DNA of 64,000 nt from Actinomycetes bacterium (GTDB taxonomy: Bacteria > Actinomycetota > Actinomycetes > Actinomycetales > Actinomycetaceae). Position numbers and translations under genes: made by a program. The notes below the pieces were generated by a model. That model saw nothing but the letters and a program-made list of their open reading frames with translations. It ran no database searches and was not told the origin of the DNA. Each line of letters begins with the position of its first letter. Position 1 is the stretch's first letter. Location: the NCBI GenBank assembly GCA_023426345.1, contig JAFAAX010000006.1, forward strand, positions 1 through 64,000, read 5' to 3'. Shown in pieces: positions 34,935 to 45,400 of this stretch.

Positions 34935-36422
34935 GTGTTCCTCGGAGTAGACGTCGGGACGTTCGAGACCAAGGGCGTGCTGGTCGACATCGACGGTCGC
35001 GTGGTCTCGTCGTCCCGACGACGGCATGGGATCTCGACGCCGGAGCCCGGCCAGGTCGAGCAGGATCCCGAGGTCGTCTGGTGGGCCGACGTCTGCGAGG
35101 TCGCCTCGGAACTCATCGACAGCGCGCCCGGGGCCCGGATCGACGGGGTGGGAGTCAGCGCGATCGGGCCGTGCGTCGTGGCGGTGGACGAGGCGTTGGC
35201 TCCTTTGCGGCCCGCGATTCTCTACGGTGTCGACTCCCGCGCGAGCGAGCAGGTCGTTGCGCTCACCGAGCGACTGGGAGAGTCGACCATCTTCGAGCGA
35301 ACGGGGAACCTGCTCACCAGCCAGTCGGCCGGTCCGAAGATCGAATGGCTCCGACAGGTCGAGCATGAGGTCTGGAAGCACGCCAGATGGTTCACGACGA
35401 GTCAGTCGTGGATCGTTGCGAAACTGACCGGACGCATGGTGATCGACCATGGAACCGCCGGATATTTCCATCCGCTCTATGACCTGAAGGCCCAGAGATG
35501 GGACGTCTCCGGGTGCGAGGACTTCATCGATGAGGCGCGACTTCCACGCATCGCGTGGGCTGCGGAGATCGCCGGCCGCGTGACTCCCGACGCCGCGGAA
35601 GCGACTCGCATCCCCGTCGGCACGCCGGTGATCGTGGGCACCACGGATGCCCCCGCGGAGGCTGTGGGGTCCGGGGTGGTCGACGACGGCACGCTGATGG
35701 CGATGTACGGGTCGAGCGGGTATTTCATCCGCGTCGGCGACGAGCCGATCATGAGCCGGAACCTGTGGGCCGCGCCCTTCGCGTTCGCAGGTTCCTACGT
35801 CCTCGCCGCTGGGACGTCGACCGCCGGCACCTCGACGCGTTGGATCGCCGACCTGCTCGGAGTCACGGATCCGGAGGACTCGGTGACGTTCAGCACGTTG
35901 CTCGACCTCGCCGGAGCCTCAGAGCCAGGGGCGCGAGGCGTCCTCGTGCTCCCGCACTTCGCGGGGGAACGCACGCCCTTCCAGGATCCGTCCAGCCGGG
36001 GAGCCGTGATCGGCCTGGGGCTTCAGCACACTCGTGCGGATGTCGCCCGCGCCGTCCTCGAAGGAGTGGGGCACTCCGTTGCGGAGGCGATCCTCACCTA
36101 CAAGTCGGAGAACATCCCGATCTCCCGGGTCATCGCCGTGGGCGGCGCGACGAAGAACCTGTACATCGTCGGAACCGTCTCCTCGATCACCGGCCTCGAT
36201 CAGGAGATGCCCGGGACTCGGGGAGCCTGCTACGGGGACGCCTTCCTGGCCGCCCTCGGCGTCGGGGCGGTGCCTGGCCCGCAGGCGATCTCCTCCTGGC
36301 TCGGGCCGGGCCCCGTGGTCGGGCCTGACGCCGCCTCGGTCGCCCGGCTCAGAACTGACCACCGCGACTACCTGGACCTGTACCGGGCACTTGAACGACT
36401 CAACCATCGGAGGTCCCAATGA
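34935..36422 (+). CDS. FGGY-family carbohydrate kinase
   Basis: A 495-residue ASKHA-fold kinase. The N-terminal phosphate loop reads FLGVDVGTFETKGVLVDIDG and the second phosphate motif GTTDAPAEAVGSG, with a C-terminal AVGGATKN adenosine motif. FGGY members phosphorylate pentuloses, tetruloses, glycerol and similar substrates, so the exact sugar cannot be assigned. GTG 34935 lies two bases after the BtpA-like gene, and the stop overlaps the M29 gene in an ATGA. Two unrelated kinases (DhaKL and FGGY) in one operon suggest either two sequential substrates or two entry sugars. Confidence 0.9.
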   Translation: MFLGVDVGTFETKGVLVDIDGRVVSSSRRRHGISTPEPGQVEQDPEVVWWADVCEVASELIDSAPGARIDGVGVSAIGPCVVAVDEALAPLRPAILYGVDSRASEQVVALTERLGESTIFERTGNLLTSQSAGPKIEWLRQVEHEVWKHARWFTTSQSWIVAKLTGRMVIDHGTAGYFHPLYDLKAQRWDVSGCEDFIDEARLPRIAWAAEIAGRVTPDAAEATRIPVGTPVIVGTTDAPAEAVGSGVVDDGTLMAMYGSSGYFIRVGDEPIMSRNLWAAPFAFAGSYVLAAGTSTAGTSTRWIADLLGVTDPEDSVTFSTLLDLAGASEPGARGVLVLPHFAGERTPFQDPSSRGAVIGLGLQHTRADVARAVLEGVGHSVAEAILTYKSENIPISRVIAVGGATKNLYIVGTVSSITGLDQEMPGTRGACYGDAFLAALGVGAVPGPQAISSWLGPGPVVGPDAASVARLRTDHRDYLDLYRALERLNHRRSQ

Positions 36423-37534
36423 GAACCGAACCTGATATCGACTGGCGGGCGATCGCCCTCATGGTGGCTGACGGCCTCCGCATTGCGTCGGGGGACCGCG
36501 TCTCCGTCTTTGTGACCGACACCGCCGTAATGGATGCGGCCAGAGCCTTCGTCGACGTGTGCTGGCAGCGAGGCGCGGTCCCGCAGGTGCTGGCCACTGA
36601 CGAGAAGTTCGATGACAGCGCGCTGCGCTTCGCGAGTCGGGAGGTCCTGGCTCAGGCGCCGCCGCTGGAGGTGGCGGCGATGGAATGGTCGGATGTCCAC
36701 GTCTCCTTCCGCGCCATGACACGACCGGCGGCGGGCTCCTCCCCGGAGAGGATCGCGGCTCTCCGACATGCTCGTGGGATCGTCTCCACCATGCGTTGGC
36801 AACGCACACGGTGGGCGATCGTGCGTGTTCCAACCGCCGAGTGGGCGGTCGCCACCGGTGTGGACCCGGATCGGCTCTTCACCGAGTGGAGGGAATCCTT
36901 CCAGGCCGACTGGGCCGACGGAGCGGTCCGAATGGGGCACCTGTGCCGCAGGCTGGACGAGTGCTCGACCGTGGTCATCGCCGACGGATGGGGGGCCCTT
37001 GAGCTCCCCACCGCCGGGCGGACGTGGGTGCCGTTCTCCGGCACCGCGAACTGGCCGGACGGGGAGATCGCCACGGCCCCGCTCGAGGACGAGGTGCGGG
37101 GGCGCATCTGCTTTCCGGGGAGGTTCGCCTTCGCGGGCACGTGGATCCGTGACCTCGAACTCGAGTTCGAGGACGGCGCGGTCGTCAGGGAGTCCGCGGC
37201 GGAGGGGATCGAACTCGTGAGCAGGCTGCTCGACACGGACGAGGGCGCCCGGCGGGTCGGGGAACTCGGCATCGGGACCAACGCGGCGCTTCGCACGATG
37301 ACCGGAGATCTCCTCATCGACGAGAAGATCCTGGGCACGGTCCACATCGCATTGGGACGCGCCTATCCCGAGTGCGGTGGAGTCAATCAGTCGGCCCTGC
37401 ACTGGGACATCGTCAAGGACTTGAGAATCAAGGGGCGCAGCGGCTCCGTTCGCGCGGACGCCATGTGGCTCGTCCACGACGGGTCCGTCGAGGAGCCGCT
37501 TCGCTCGGCGGCGGTTGCCGGCGGAAGCGTCTGA
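36419..37534 (+). CDS. M29-family aminopeptidase in the sugar operon
   Basis: A 371-residue member of the thermophilic metalloprotease (M29) family. All six residues expected at the dimetal site are found: Glu216 (PDGEIATAP), Glu282 (VGELGIGTN), His309 (GTVHIALG), Tyr316 (RAYPE), His328 and Asp330 (LHWD). It should therefore bind metals and cleave, or act on, an amino-acid-linked substrate. It starts in an ATGA overlap with the FGGY kinase gene, so its position is not accidental. A peptidase in a sugar operon recalls E. coli sgc and frv, which also encode zinc exopeptidase-like proteins. The natural substrate may be a glycated or amide-linked sugar; this is inference. Confidence 0.82.
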   Translation: MRTEPDIDWRAIALMVADGLRIASGDRVSVFVTDTAVMDAARAFVDVCWQRGAVPQVLATDEKFDDSALRFASREVLAQAPPLEVAAMEWSDVHVSFRAMTRPAAGSSPERIAALRHARGIVSTMRWQRTRWAIVRVPTAEWAVATGVDPDRLFTEWRESFQADWADGAVRMGHLCRRLDECSTVVIADGWGALELPTAGRTWVPFSGTANWPDGEIATAPLEDEVRGRICFPGRFAFAGTWIRDLELEFEDGAVVRESAAEGIELVSRLLDTDEGARRVGELGIGTNAALRTMTGDLLIDEKILGTVHIALGRAYPECGGVNQSALHWDIVKDLRIKGRSGSVRADAMWLVHDGSVEEPLRSAAVAGGSV

Positions 37535-37670
37535 AGCCTGGTCCCGTCCATGCGTGAGGGCGCTTCGCCTCTGCACCGGGTCGGTGTCCGGTACGGCAGC
37601 GGCAGGGCGAGTCGGCGACGGATCCCGGACGGCCCTGCGGCGGGCGAGGGACGGTCGCGACAATGGGGGC

Positions 37671-38729
37671 ATGACGCAGATGCTCAACCTGGCAGTGATC
37701 CCCGGCGACGGCATCGGGCTGGAGGTGGTCCCCGAAGGGCTCAAGGTCCTCGACGCCGCGCTGTCCGGTGCGGGCGTCGAGGTCCGCGCGACGCCCTTCG
37801 ATCTGGGAGCCGCACGGTGGCACCGCACCGGGGAGACGCTGACCGACGACGACCTGGCGTCCCTCAAGACCTTCGAAGCGATCCTGCTGGGGGCGGTCGG
37901 GGATCCCTCGGTCCCCTCCGGCGTGCTGGAGCGCGGACTGCTGCTCCGCCTGCGCTTCGAGCTGGACCAGTACGTCAATCTGCGCCCGTCCGTGCTCTAC
38001 CCCGGCGTTCCGACCCCGCTGGCGGAGCCCGGAGACATCGACTTCGTGGTGGTGCGCGAGGGCACGGAGGGCCTCTACTGCGGCAACGGGGGAGCGGTCC
38101 GCGTGGGCACTCCCCACGAGATCGCGACCGAGGTCTCCGTCAACACCGCCTTCGGCGTCGAGCGCGTCGTCCGCTATGCCTTCACGAGGGCGGCCGCGCG
38201 CCCGGCCCATCACCTCACACTGGTTCACAAGACGAATGTGCTGGTCAACGCCGGCGGATTGTGGAAGCGCACCGTGGACCGCGTGGCCGAGGAGTTCCCT
38301 GAGGTGAGCGTGGACTATTCGCATGTCGATGCCGCCACGATCTACATGGTGACCGACCCCGGCCGATTCGACGTCATCGTCACGGACAATCTGTTCGGCG
38401 ACATCCTCACTGACGAGGCCGGCGCCGTCACCGGCGGGATCGGCCTGGCCGCCTCCGGCAACATCAATCCGGAGGGCGCGTTCCCTTCCATGTTCGAGCC
38501 CGTGCACGGCTCCGCGCCGGATATCGCCGGGCAGGGGATCGCCGACCCGACGGCGACGATCGCCTCGGTGGCTCTGATGCTGGACCACCTGGGGTACGCC
38601 ACGGAGGCCGGACGCGTCCAGGCGGCGATCTCGGCCGACATGGCGGAGCGTGCTGCCGCGGCCTCGGCCGGCTCGCCGCTGGTGCGGTCGACCAGTGAGA
38701 TCGGGCAGGCGATCGCCGCGCTCGTGTGA
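37671..38729 (+). CDS. leuB: 3-isopropylmalate dehydrogenase
   Basis: A 352-residue isocitrate/isopropylmalate dehydrogenase-family enzyme. The N-terminal [12 protein letters not shown], the [20 protein letters not shown] substrate helix and [16 protein letters not shown] metal site are intact; the [15 protein letters not shown] form is the actinobacterial LeuB type. It oxidises 3-isopropylmalate for leucine and also 3-methylmalate in the citramalate route to isoleucine. ATG 37671 is six bases after a GACAAT -10-like box, so the mRNA may be leaderless; ATG 37680 is an alternative. It may once have adjoined ilvBNC, as in many Actinobacteria. Confidence 0.94.
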   Translation: MTQMLNLAVIPGDGIGLEVVPEGLKVLDAALSGAGVEVRATPFDLGAARWHRTGETLTDDDLASLKTFEAILLGAVGDPSVPSGVLERGLLLRLRFELDQYVNLRPSVLYPGVPTPLAEPGDIDFVVVREGTEGLYCGNGGAVRVGTPHEIATEVSVNTAFGVERVVRYAFTRAAARPAHHLTLVHKTNVLVNAGGLWKRTVDRVAEEFPEVSVDYSHVDAATIYMVTDPGRFDVIVTDNLFGDILTDEAGAVTGGIGLAASGNINPEGAFPSMFEPVHGSAPDIAGQGIADPTATIASVALMLDHLGYATEAGRVQAAISADMAERAAAASAGSPLVRSTSEIGQAIAALV

Positions 38730-38844
38730 GGAGGAGGCAGGCCCCGGAATCCGGCCACGCGCGCGCCGGCGGAGCCAGCGCGCATGGAGACGCGTCTGGT
38801 CCGGACCTCACTGGCCTGCCACGTCAGTTGGTAGACTGCGTGCC

Positions 38845-39078
38845 ATGAGAACGACCATGGATAGGGCCGGACGATTGGTCATTCCGGCCCCGCTTCGGAG
38901 CCGGATCGGCCTGGACGCAGGCAGCGTCGACATTGAGATCGACGGCAACGGGCTGCGCATTGCACCGGTGCCTGCCGGTTCCCTGCGGGAGCAGGACGGC
39001 CTGCTGGTCGTCTCGGGCGACGCGGAGGCGCCGACCACTGAGGAGATCCGGAAGCTTCGTCTTGCCGATCAGCGCTGA
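38845..39078 (+). CDS. vapB: AbrB/MazE-type antitoxin (VapB)
   Basis: A 77-residue SpoVT/AbrB swapped-hairpin protein: MRTTMDRAGRLVIPAPLRSR is the DNA-binding half, and the C-terminal EEIRKLRLADQR should bind the toxin. A TAGACT box (38832-38837) ends seven bases before the ATG and there is no ribosome site, so translation from a leaderless mRNA is likely. It overlaps the PIN toxin gene by 17 bases and would inhibit it and repress the operon. Confidence 0.85.
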   Translation: MRTTMDRAGRLVIPAPLRSRIGLDAGSVDIEIDGNGLRIAPVPAGSLREQDGLLVVSGDAEAPTTEEIRKLRLADQR

Positions 39079-39469
39079 CCTCTTGCTCGACACGTCCGCC
39101 GCCGTGTCGCTGGTGCTGCCGGCGCATGATCATCATGAGGAGGCGGTCAGGGCCACGTCCGGGCAGCAACTCGGACTGGCGGGCCATGCAGTGGTCGAGA
39201 CGTTCTCGGTGCTCACCCGCCTCCCGCCGGCGTGGCGTCTCACGCACTCCGATGCGCTCCGCCTGATTCGCACCGACTTTCCGTTCTCAGTCGCGCTGCG
39301 CATGAGCGCCCAGGAGGCCCTGGACCATGCCGTCCGAGCGGGAGCGTCCGGGGGACAGGTCTACGACGTGTTGGTGGGACTCGCGGCTGTTGAGGCGGGC
39401 CTTCCTCTGCTCAGTTTCGACGCTCGCGCGGTTCGCCTCTATCGCTTGATCGGCGTGCCTCTGATCTGA
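39062..39469 (+). CDS. vapC: PIN-domain toxin (VapC)
   Basis: A 135-residue PIN ribonuclease. The acidic pocket is visible: Asp10 (LLLDTSAAV), the Glu in HAVVETFSVL, the Asp in VYDVLVGLAA and the Asp in LSFDARA. TTG 39062 is chosen (GGAAG seven bases upstream), giving the compact family N-terminus. It overlaps vapB, as is usual for VapBC pairs. RNA target unknown. The module sits between leuB and ilvE. Confidence 0.87.
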   Translation: MPISADLLLDTSAAVSLVLPAHDHHEEAVRATSGQQLGLAGHAVVETFSVLTRLPPAWRLTHSDALRLIRTDFPFSVALRMSAQEALDHAVRAGASGGQVYDVLVGLAAVEAGLPLLSFDARAVRLYRLIGVPLI

Positions 39470-39633
39470 CTGTGGGCCTGTTGCCTGCCAGTGGCCGAGA
39501 TCTGTGGACCCCGCGCTGTTCGCGGCCGCCGTCGGCTCCGAGCCGGTCGTCCCGCGCTCCCATACGAAGGTCCGATTCCCTCCGCTTCACGCGTCGTCCG
39601 ACTCGGCTGAGGACTGAGGTCCGCCGGCCGCGG

Positions 39634-39685
39634 GGTCGCCCTCGTCGCGCGGCCGCATGACGGTCGGTGCCCACGGACGAGGGCG
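39634..39685. repeat. Dispersed palindromic repeat copy upstream of ilvE
   Basis: GGTCGCCCTCGTC at 39634-39646 and its inverse core GACGAGGGCG at 39676-39685 face each other across 29 bases, some 50-100 bases before the ilvE start. Same word family as at 7092, 21929, 51730, 55410, 56453, 58382 and 61600. Confidence 0.65.
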
Positions 39686-39735
39686 GCCCCTGGCTACGCT
39701 GGAGGCCATCACCACTCGTCGAGGAGGAGAACCCG

Positions 39736-40884
39736 ATGGCACCGCAGGCGCATGTCCCCACGGAACTTGAGAAGTTGGGCGACCAGGCGATCCCGGGGGC
39801 CGACGCGGTAGCGGGACGTTTCCCCCTGACCCCGAACCCACACCCCGCGGACGAGGCGGAGCACAGTCGGATCATGGACAAGCTGGCCTTCGGCCAGGAT
39901 TTCACCGACCACATGGCGCACATGCGCTGGGTGCGCGGCGAGGGATGGCAGGACCGCGGAGTCATCCCGTTCGGTCCGCTCGGCCTCACGCCCGCCGCCG
40001 CGGTGCTCCACTACTCCCAGTCGGTCTTCGAGGGCATCAAGGCCTACCGCCACGCCGACGGGTCGGTGTGGACGTTCCGGCCCGGCTTCAACGCCGCCCG
40101 CATCAACCATTCGGCGCGCCGCATGGCCCTGCCGGAGATCGACCGCGAGGACTTCATCGGCTCCCTGGTCGACTACGTGCGCGCGGATGAGCGGTGGGTG
40201 CCCGGCGTGGACGGGTCGTCGCTGTACCTGCGGCCCTTCATGTTCGGCTCGAAGGACTTCGTCGGGGTGCACTCCTCCGACGTGGTCGACTACTACGTCA
40301 TCGGATCCCCGTCCGGCCCCTACTTCACCGGCGGCTTCCAGCCCGTGTCCATCTGGGTGGCCAAGGGCTACCACCGGGCCGGCCCCGGCGGCACCGGCTC
40401 CGCCAAGGCCGGCGGCAACTACGCCGCGTCCCTGCTGCCCCAGGAGCAGGCCGCCGAGAAGGGGTTCTCCCAGGTGTGCTTCCTGGACACCTACGAGGAG
40501 AAGTACCTGGAGGAGCTCGGCGGGATGAACGTGTTCGTCGTGAGGGAGGACGGCACCGTGCGCACCCCGGAGCTCACCGGTGTCATCCTCGAGGGCGGGA
40601 CGCGCTCCGCGCTGCTGCGCATGCTGCGCGGGCAGGGCGTGGAGGTCCGCGAGGAGCGGATCGCGCTCGCGGACGTCGTCGACGGCGTCACGTCGGGTGC
40701 GGTCACGGAGATCTTCGCGTGCGGGACCGCCGCCGTGGTCACCCCGATCGGCCGGCTGGCCGGCGACGACTTCGACGTGTCCGTTCCTGCGGGGCCCGTC
40801 ACGGAGCGCGCCTACCACGATCTGGTCGACATCCAGATGGGCCGCGTGCCCGACCCCTACGGGTGGACGTACCGGATCTGCTGA
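39736..40884 (+). CDS. ilvE: Branched-chain amino-acid aminotransferase
   Basis: A 382-residue class IV PLP enzyme of the longer actinobacterial type. It performs the last step of valine, leucine and isoleucine synthesis from the 2-oxo acids and glutamate. The PLP lysine is K224 in GTGSAKAGGNYAASLLPQ; QSVFEGIKAYRHADG and the phosphate-binding SGAVTEIFACGTAAVVTPIG are present. GAGGAGGAG lies six bases before ATG 39736. The upstream region carries a copy of the dispersed GACGAGGGCG repeat and a TACGCT -10-like box (39695-39700). Confidence 0.94.
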   Translation: MAPQAHVPTELEKLGDQAIPGADAVAGRFPLTPNPHPADEAEHSRIMDKLAFGQDFTDHMAHMRWVRGEGWQDRGVIPFGPLGLTPAAAVLHYSQSVFEGIKAYRHADGSVWTFRPGFNAARINHSARRMALPEIDREDFIGSLVDYVRADERWVPGVDGSSLYLRPFMFGSKDFVGVHSSDVVDYYVIGSPSGPYFTGGFQPVSIWVAKGYHRAGPGGTGSAKAGGNYAASLLPQEQAAEKGFSQVCFLDTYEEKYLEELGGMNVFVVREDGTVRTPELTGVILEGGTRSALLRMLRGQGVEVREERIALADVVDGVTSGAVTEIFACGTAAVVTPIGRLAGDDFDVSVPAGPVTERAYHDLVDIQMGRVPDPYGWTYRIC

Positions 40885-40997
40885 GACCGCGGGCCGAGGG
40901 GTGGGCGGACTTCGCGGGGGAGGGGCGGGCGCGCCGGTAGGATCGCCTCCATGATGGGAGCCGTGCGCCGGGAGCGCCGAACGGGACAGGAGCCGAT

Positions 40998-42239
40998 GTG
41001 GAACGCCTGATCGGATGGCGCAAGGCCGACGACTGGGGCTCGCCGAGCTCCGTTCCGCGGTTCCTGGGGGAGCCCGCCGACGGGACGCCCGTCTCCGAGG
41101 TCTGGTTCGGCAGTCATCCCGTCGGCCCCGCTCGGATCGCCGCAGGCCCGGGCGCCGGAGCGACCTTGGCGGACCGCATCCGCCGGGACCCGCGGGAGGC
41201 TCTGGGGAAGGGCATCCTCTACTCCTTCGGCCCGGAGCTGCCCTTCCTCATGAAGCTCATCGCCCCCGCGGAGGCGCTCAGCCTGCAGGTCCACCCCACC
41301 AAGGAGATCGCCCGCGAGGGATTCCTGCGCGAGAACGTCCTGGGCATCCCCCTCGACGATCCGCAGCGCACGTACAAGGACATGAACCACAAGCCGGAGA
41401 TGGTCTACGCCCTCACCGACTTCGAGGCGCTCGTCGGCTTCCGCGTGCCGCGCAAGGCGCGCGAGTTGCTGGACGGCCTGGACGGGCGTCTCGCAGAGTC
41501 CCTGCGCCATCGCCTCCACCTGTCCACGGTGCGCGGGGGCCTGCGCTCGATGGCGGCCTGGCTGTTCGACGAGGACTCCCCGGCGACCCCGCAGGCCGTC
41601 GCTGAGTTCTCCGCCCAGTGCGCCGCCCGGCTGGAGGCCGGCACGTCGCCCTCGCGCCGCACGGACCGGCTGGTGTCCACCCTGGCGTCCACGCACCCGG
41701 GCGATCCGGGGATCCTGGTCGCCTTCCTCATGAACCCCGTCTCCCTGCGCGCCGGGGAGGCCGTCTACATCCCGCCGCGCCAGATCCACTCCTACCAGTC
41801 GGGACTCGGCGTGGAGGTCATGGCCGCCTCCGACAACGTCGTGCGGGCCGGCCTCACGCACAAGTATGTCGACGCGGCGCAACTCATCGAGATCGCCGAG
41901 TTCTCCGCGCTGCCGCCCGTGCGCGTGGCGCCGGAGCACCCCACGGACACCACCGACCGCTTCCTGGTGCCCGCCCAGGAGTTCACGCTGTCCGTGACGC
42001 GCCTGGACGCCGCGCGCGGCGCGGTGGACATCCCCGGGGAGGGCCCCCGCATCGTGATGGGGGTGGAGGGGCGGGCCCGCCTGGCGGCGCACGGGCTCGT
42101 CGAGGCGCCGCTGCGGGAGACGTCCGCGGAGACGCTCGGCCGCGGGCAGGCCGTCTTCGTGCCCGCCTCCGACCGCCGGCTGTCCATCGAGGCGCAGGGC
42201 GACGCCGGCGCCTGCGTCATCCAGTGCGCCGTGCCGTGA
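40998..42239 (+). CDS. manA: Mannose-6-phosphate isomerase, class I
   Basis: A 413-residue zinc enzyme interconverting fructose-6-P and mannose-6-P, supplying GDP-mannose for wall glycans. Zinc ligands are visible in LQVHPTKEIA (Gln, His), the Glu of HKPEMVYAL, and the His of PPRQIHSYQSGLGVEVMAAS. Start GTG 40998 has AGGAG six bases upstream. It is monocistronic as far as can be seen, with a strong hairpin after it. Confidence 0.94.
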   Translation: MERLIGWRKADDWGSPSSVPRFLGEPADGTPVSEVWFGSHPVGPARIAAGPGAGATLADRIRRDPREALGKGILYSFGPELPFLMKLIAPAEALSLQVHPTKEIAREGFLRENVLGIPLDDPQRTYKDMNHKPEMVYALTDFEALVGFRVPRKARELLDGLDGRLAESLRHRLHLSTVRGGLRSMAAWLFDEDSPATPQAVAEFSAQCAARLEAGTSPSRRTDRLVSTLASTHPGDPGILVAFLMNPVSLRAGEAVYIPPRQIHSYQSGLGVEVMAASDNVVRAGLTHKYVDAAQLIEIAEFSALPPVRVAPEHPTDTTDRFLVPAQEFTLSVTRLDAARGAVDIPGEGPRIVMGVEGRARLAAHGLVEAPLRETSAETLGRGQAVFVPASDRRLSIEAQGDAGACVIQCAVP

Positions 42240-42245
42240 TCGGCG

Positions 42246-42280
42246 CGCCGACCGGAGGGCATGGGACGCCCCGGTCGGCG
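42246..42280 (+). terminator. manA terminator hairpin
   Basis: CGCCGACCGG (42246-42255) pairs perfectly with CCGGTCGGCG (42271-42280) around a 15-base loop, seven bases after the manA stop. Confidence 0.7.
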
Positions 42281-42451
42281 GCGCGGTGAATTCGTGAGCC
42301 GGGCCTCACGCATTTCGGGTCGCGCTCTGGCCGCCTGACCGGTCGGAAACCGCAGAATCACACGTCAGGGCGCCTGTGGCGTGCGCCGGGGACGGCGGCT
42401 CGTACTGTGGGAGATGGCAGACCCAACGCTGAGCTGCCGGGAGGAAGAACG

Positions 42452-45400
42452 ATGTCGACGACGACCGCACCGCTGGCCCACACCGCACAGCCCGGTGAAC
42501 CGAACGCTCCGGAATACCCGGGCACCCCGAGCGTCATCAACGGAAACGGCGCGGTCGCGCACGTGATGAAGCACGTCTGCGGGGGCGTGATCGGGTACCC
42601 CATCACGCCGTCGACGGAGATCAGTGAGAACTTCGAGGCCGCGCTGGCCGAGGGGCAGCTCAACGTATGGGGCAAGCACCCCTTCTTCTTCGAGCCCGAG
42701 GGCGAGCACTCCGCCCAGTCCGGCGCCCTGGGCGCCGCGCTGACGGGCGGGCAGTTCATCTCCAACGCCTCCTCCAGCCAGGGCATCCTCTACGGCATGG
42801 AGTCCCACTTTGTCACCGTGGGCAAGCGGGCCGCGGGCTTCGTCCTCCAGGTGGCCGCGCGCGTCGTCTCGCGCCACTCCCTCAACGTCATGGCCGGCCA
42901 CGACGACGTCTACGCCTTGCTGCCCGCCGGCTACACGACGTTCTTCGGGTCCAACCCGCAGGAGGCCGCCGACCTGGCGGCCATCTCCTACCGGACGTCC
43001 GCGCTGTCCCTCATCCCCGTCGTCAACGCCTTCGACGGTTTCGCGACGTCCCACGTGATGAGCGAGGTCCGCCTGCCCGAGCCCGCCCTGCTCAAGGACT
43101 ACCTGGGCGACCCCGCCGGGCGCATCCCGTGCCCCACCGCCGCCCAGGAGATGGTCTACGGCGCGAAGGGCCGCGTCTGGCAGCTCCAGCGCTGGCTCGA
43201 CCGGCGGGCCGGCCAGTTCGAGTCCGCCGCGGACGTCGAGGCGCTGCGCGCCTGGCTGGACGCCCACGCGGACCAGATCGAGGCCGACAACGCCGGCGCG
43301 GATGCGGCCCCCACCCTCGAGCACATCCCCGTGGAGCTGCGCGACCAGTGGCGCCGCCAGTGGCTGGGCGCCTGGCAGAAGGGCACGCGCCAGACGGTGC
43401 CCGCCCTGGTCGATCCCGACAACCCCGGGCTGACCGGTCCCGTCCAGAACCAGCCCGACTTCCAGGCCGGCGTCATCGACCAGCGCACGCACTTCCTGGC
43501 CGACGTTCCTGCCCTGGCCCGCCGCGCGATGGAGGAGTACTCGCAGCTCACCGGGCGCCACTACCGGCCGCTGCAGACGGAGGGCCTCGAGGACGCCGAC
43601 TACGTGTTCGTCGGGCTGGGCTCCGTGTGCGACGACGTCCGCGCCGTCCTGCCCCACCTGCGGGCACAGGGCCTCAAGGTCGGCCTGGTCGCCGTCACCC
43701 TGCTCCAGCCGTTCCCCGAGGCGGAGTTGGTCGAGGCGCTGTCGAACTGCCGGGCCGTCACCGTGCTGGAGCGCTCCGACCTGATGTCGCTCACGCACTT
43801 CGTCGAGGAGGCCCTGTTCAAGGGCGTGGCCTCGCGCTCCCATCCCGGGCGCTTCCCCGGCGTCCCGGCGCTGGCCGACGTGCCGCGTCTGACCACCGCC
43901 GTCTTCGGTCTGGGCGCCCACGACCTCCAGCCGTGCGACCTGGTGGCCGCCGCGGAGAACATGGCGGGGGACAACGCCTCCCCGCTGGTCTACCTGGGCT
44001 CGCGCTTCTTCGACGAGGACGCGACCGGCGCCTTCCAGGAGATGCAGAACCGGCTGGCCGCCGCCTACCCCGAGACCCGCCTGATGGCGCTGCCCGTGCG
44101 GGAGAACCCGCAGCTGCTCCCCGAGGGCGCGCTGCGCATCCGCTTCCACTCCGTGGGCGGCTACGGCACGATCGCCACGGGCAAGCTGATGACGGACACG
44201 CTGGCCGGGGCGCTCGGGATGTTCTCGAAGTCCGCTCCGAAGTACGGCTCGGAGAAGTCCGGCGCGCCGACGAACTACTACATCACGCTGTCGCCGGAGC
44301 CCGTCCTGCTCACCAACGCCGAGTTGGAGGACGTCGAGGTCGTCCTGTGCCCCGACGGCCGCGTGTTCGACCACTCGAACCCCCTGAACGGCCTGGTCGA
44401 GGGCGGCACGCTGATCCTCCAGTCCAACCGCTCGCCCGAGGAGACCTGGCGGTCCCTGCCGCGCGCCGCGCGGCGCGCCATCCGCCAGCGCCGCATCCGC
44501 TTCGAGCTCATCGACGCCTTCGCCATCGCCGGACGCCACGCCCCCACTCCGGAGCTGGAGACCCGCATGATGGGCATCGCCTTCATCGGCGCGACCCTGG
44601 GCGGCGTCGACCGGATCCACGCGCGCACCTCGCCCGAGGAGCTCCACGAGAAGGTTCGCAGCCAGATCCAGAAGAAGTTCGGGTCCAAGGGCTCCACCGT
44701 GGTCGAAGGCAACATGGCGGTCATCGAGGAGGGGCTGACGGCCCTGGTCCCCGTCCCCTACGCGACCGCCGAGTACGAGGCCATCGACGCCGAGCCCGAC
44801 CCGGGCGAGCGGCTGGGCGCCGCCGTGTCGGCCTCGATGGCGCCGGCGGCCTGCGCGTCGTGCCACCTGTTCGACCCGGACTACTTCGCCGACATCATGG
44901 GCGATGCCTTCCGCGCCGGCACGATCGGGCGCGCCCCGGTGATGCCCGGCGTCGGCTCGTTCCTGCCGACGGGGACGGCGGCCGGCAAGGACAAGGGCAT
45001 GTTCCGCCGGAACGTCCCCGTCTTCGACGCCTCCCTGTGCACCGGCTGCATGGAGTGCGCGCTGGCCTGCCCGGACGCCGCGATCCCCAATGCCGTCCAC
45101 GAGCTGGACGCGCTGATCGCCACCGCGATCGCGCGGCTGGACGTGCCGGCCGAGCGCCGCGCCGCCCTGAGCGCGCAGACCCACGCGATCGCCGAGCGTG
45201 TCCGCCGGGCCTACCGCGCCTCCAAGGACGCCGGGGCCTTCCCGGAACTGGTCGTCCAAGCCGTCGACGAGCTGACCCCCTCCGACGACTTCCGGCTGCG
45301 CCACGACTTCGACGCGGTCGCCGAGGTCCTCGCCCAGCTGCCCGTCGCCCGCACGCGGCCCTTCTTCGACGCCATGGAGAACGAGACCCCCGGCACGGGC

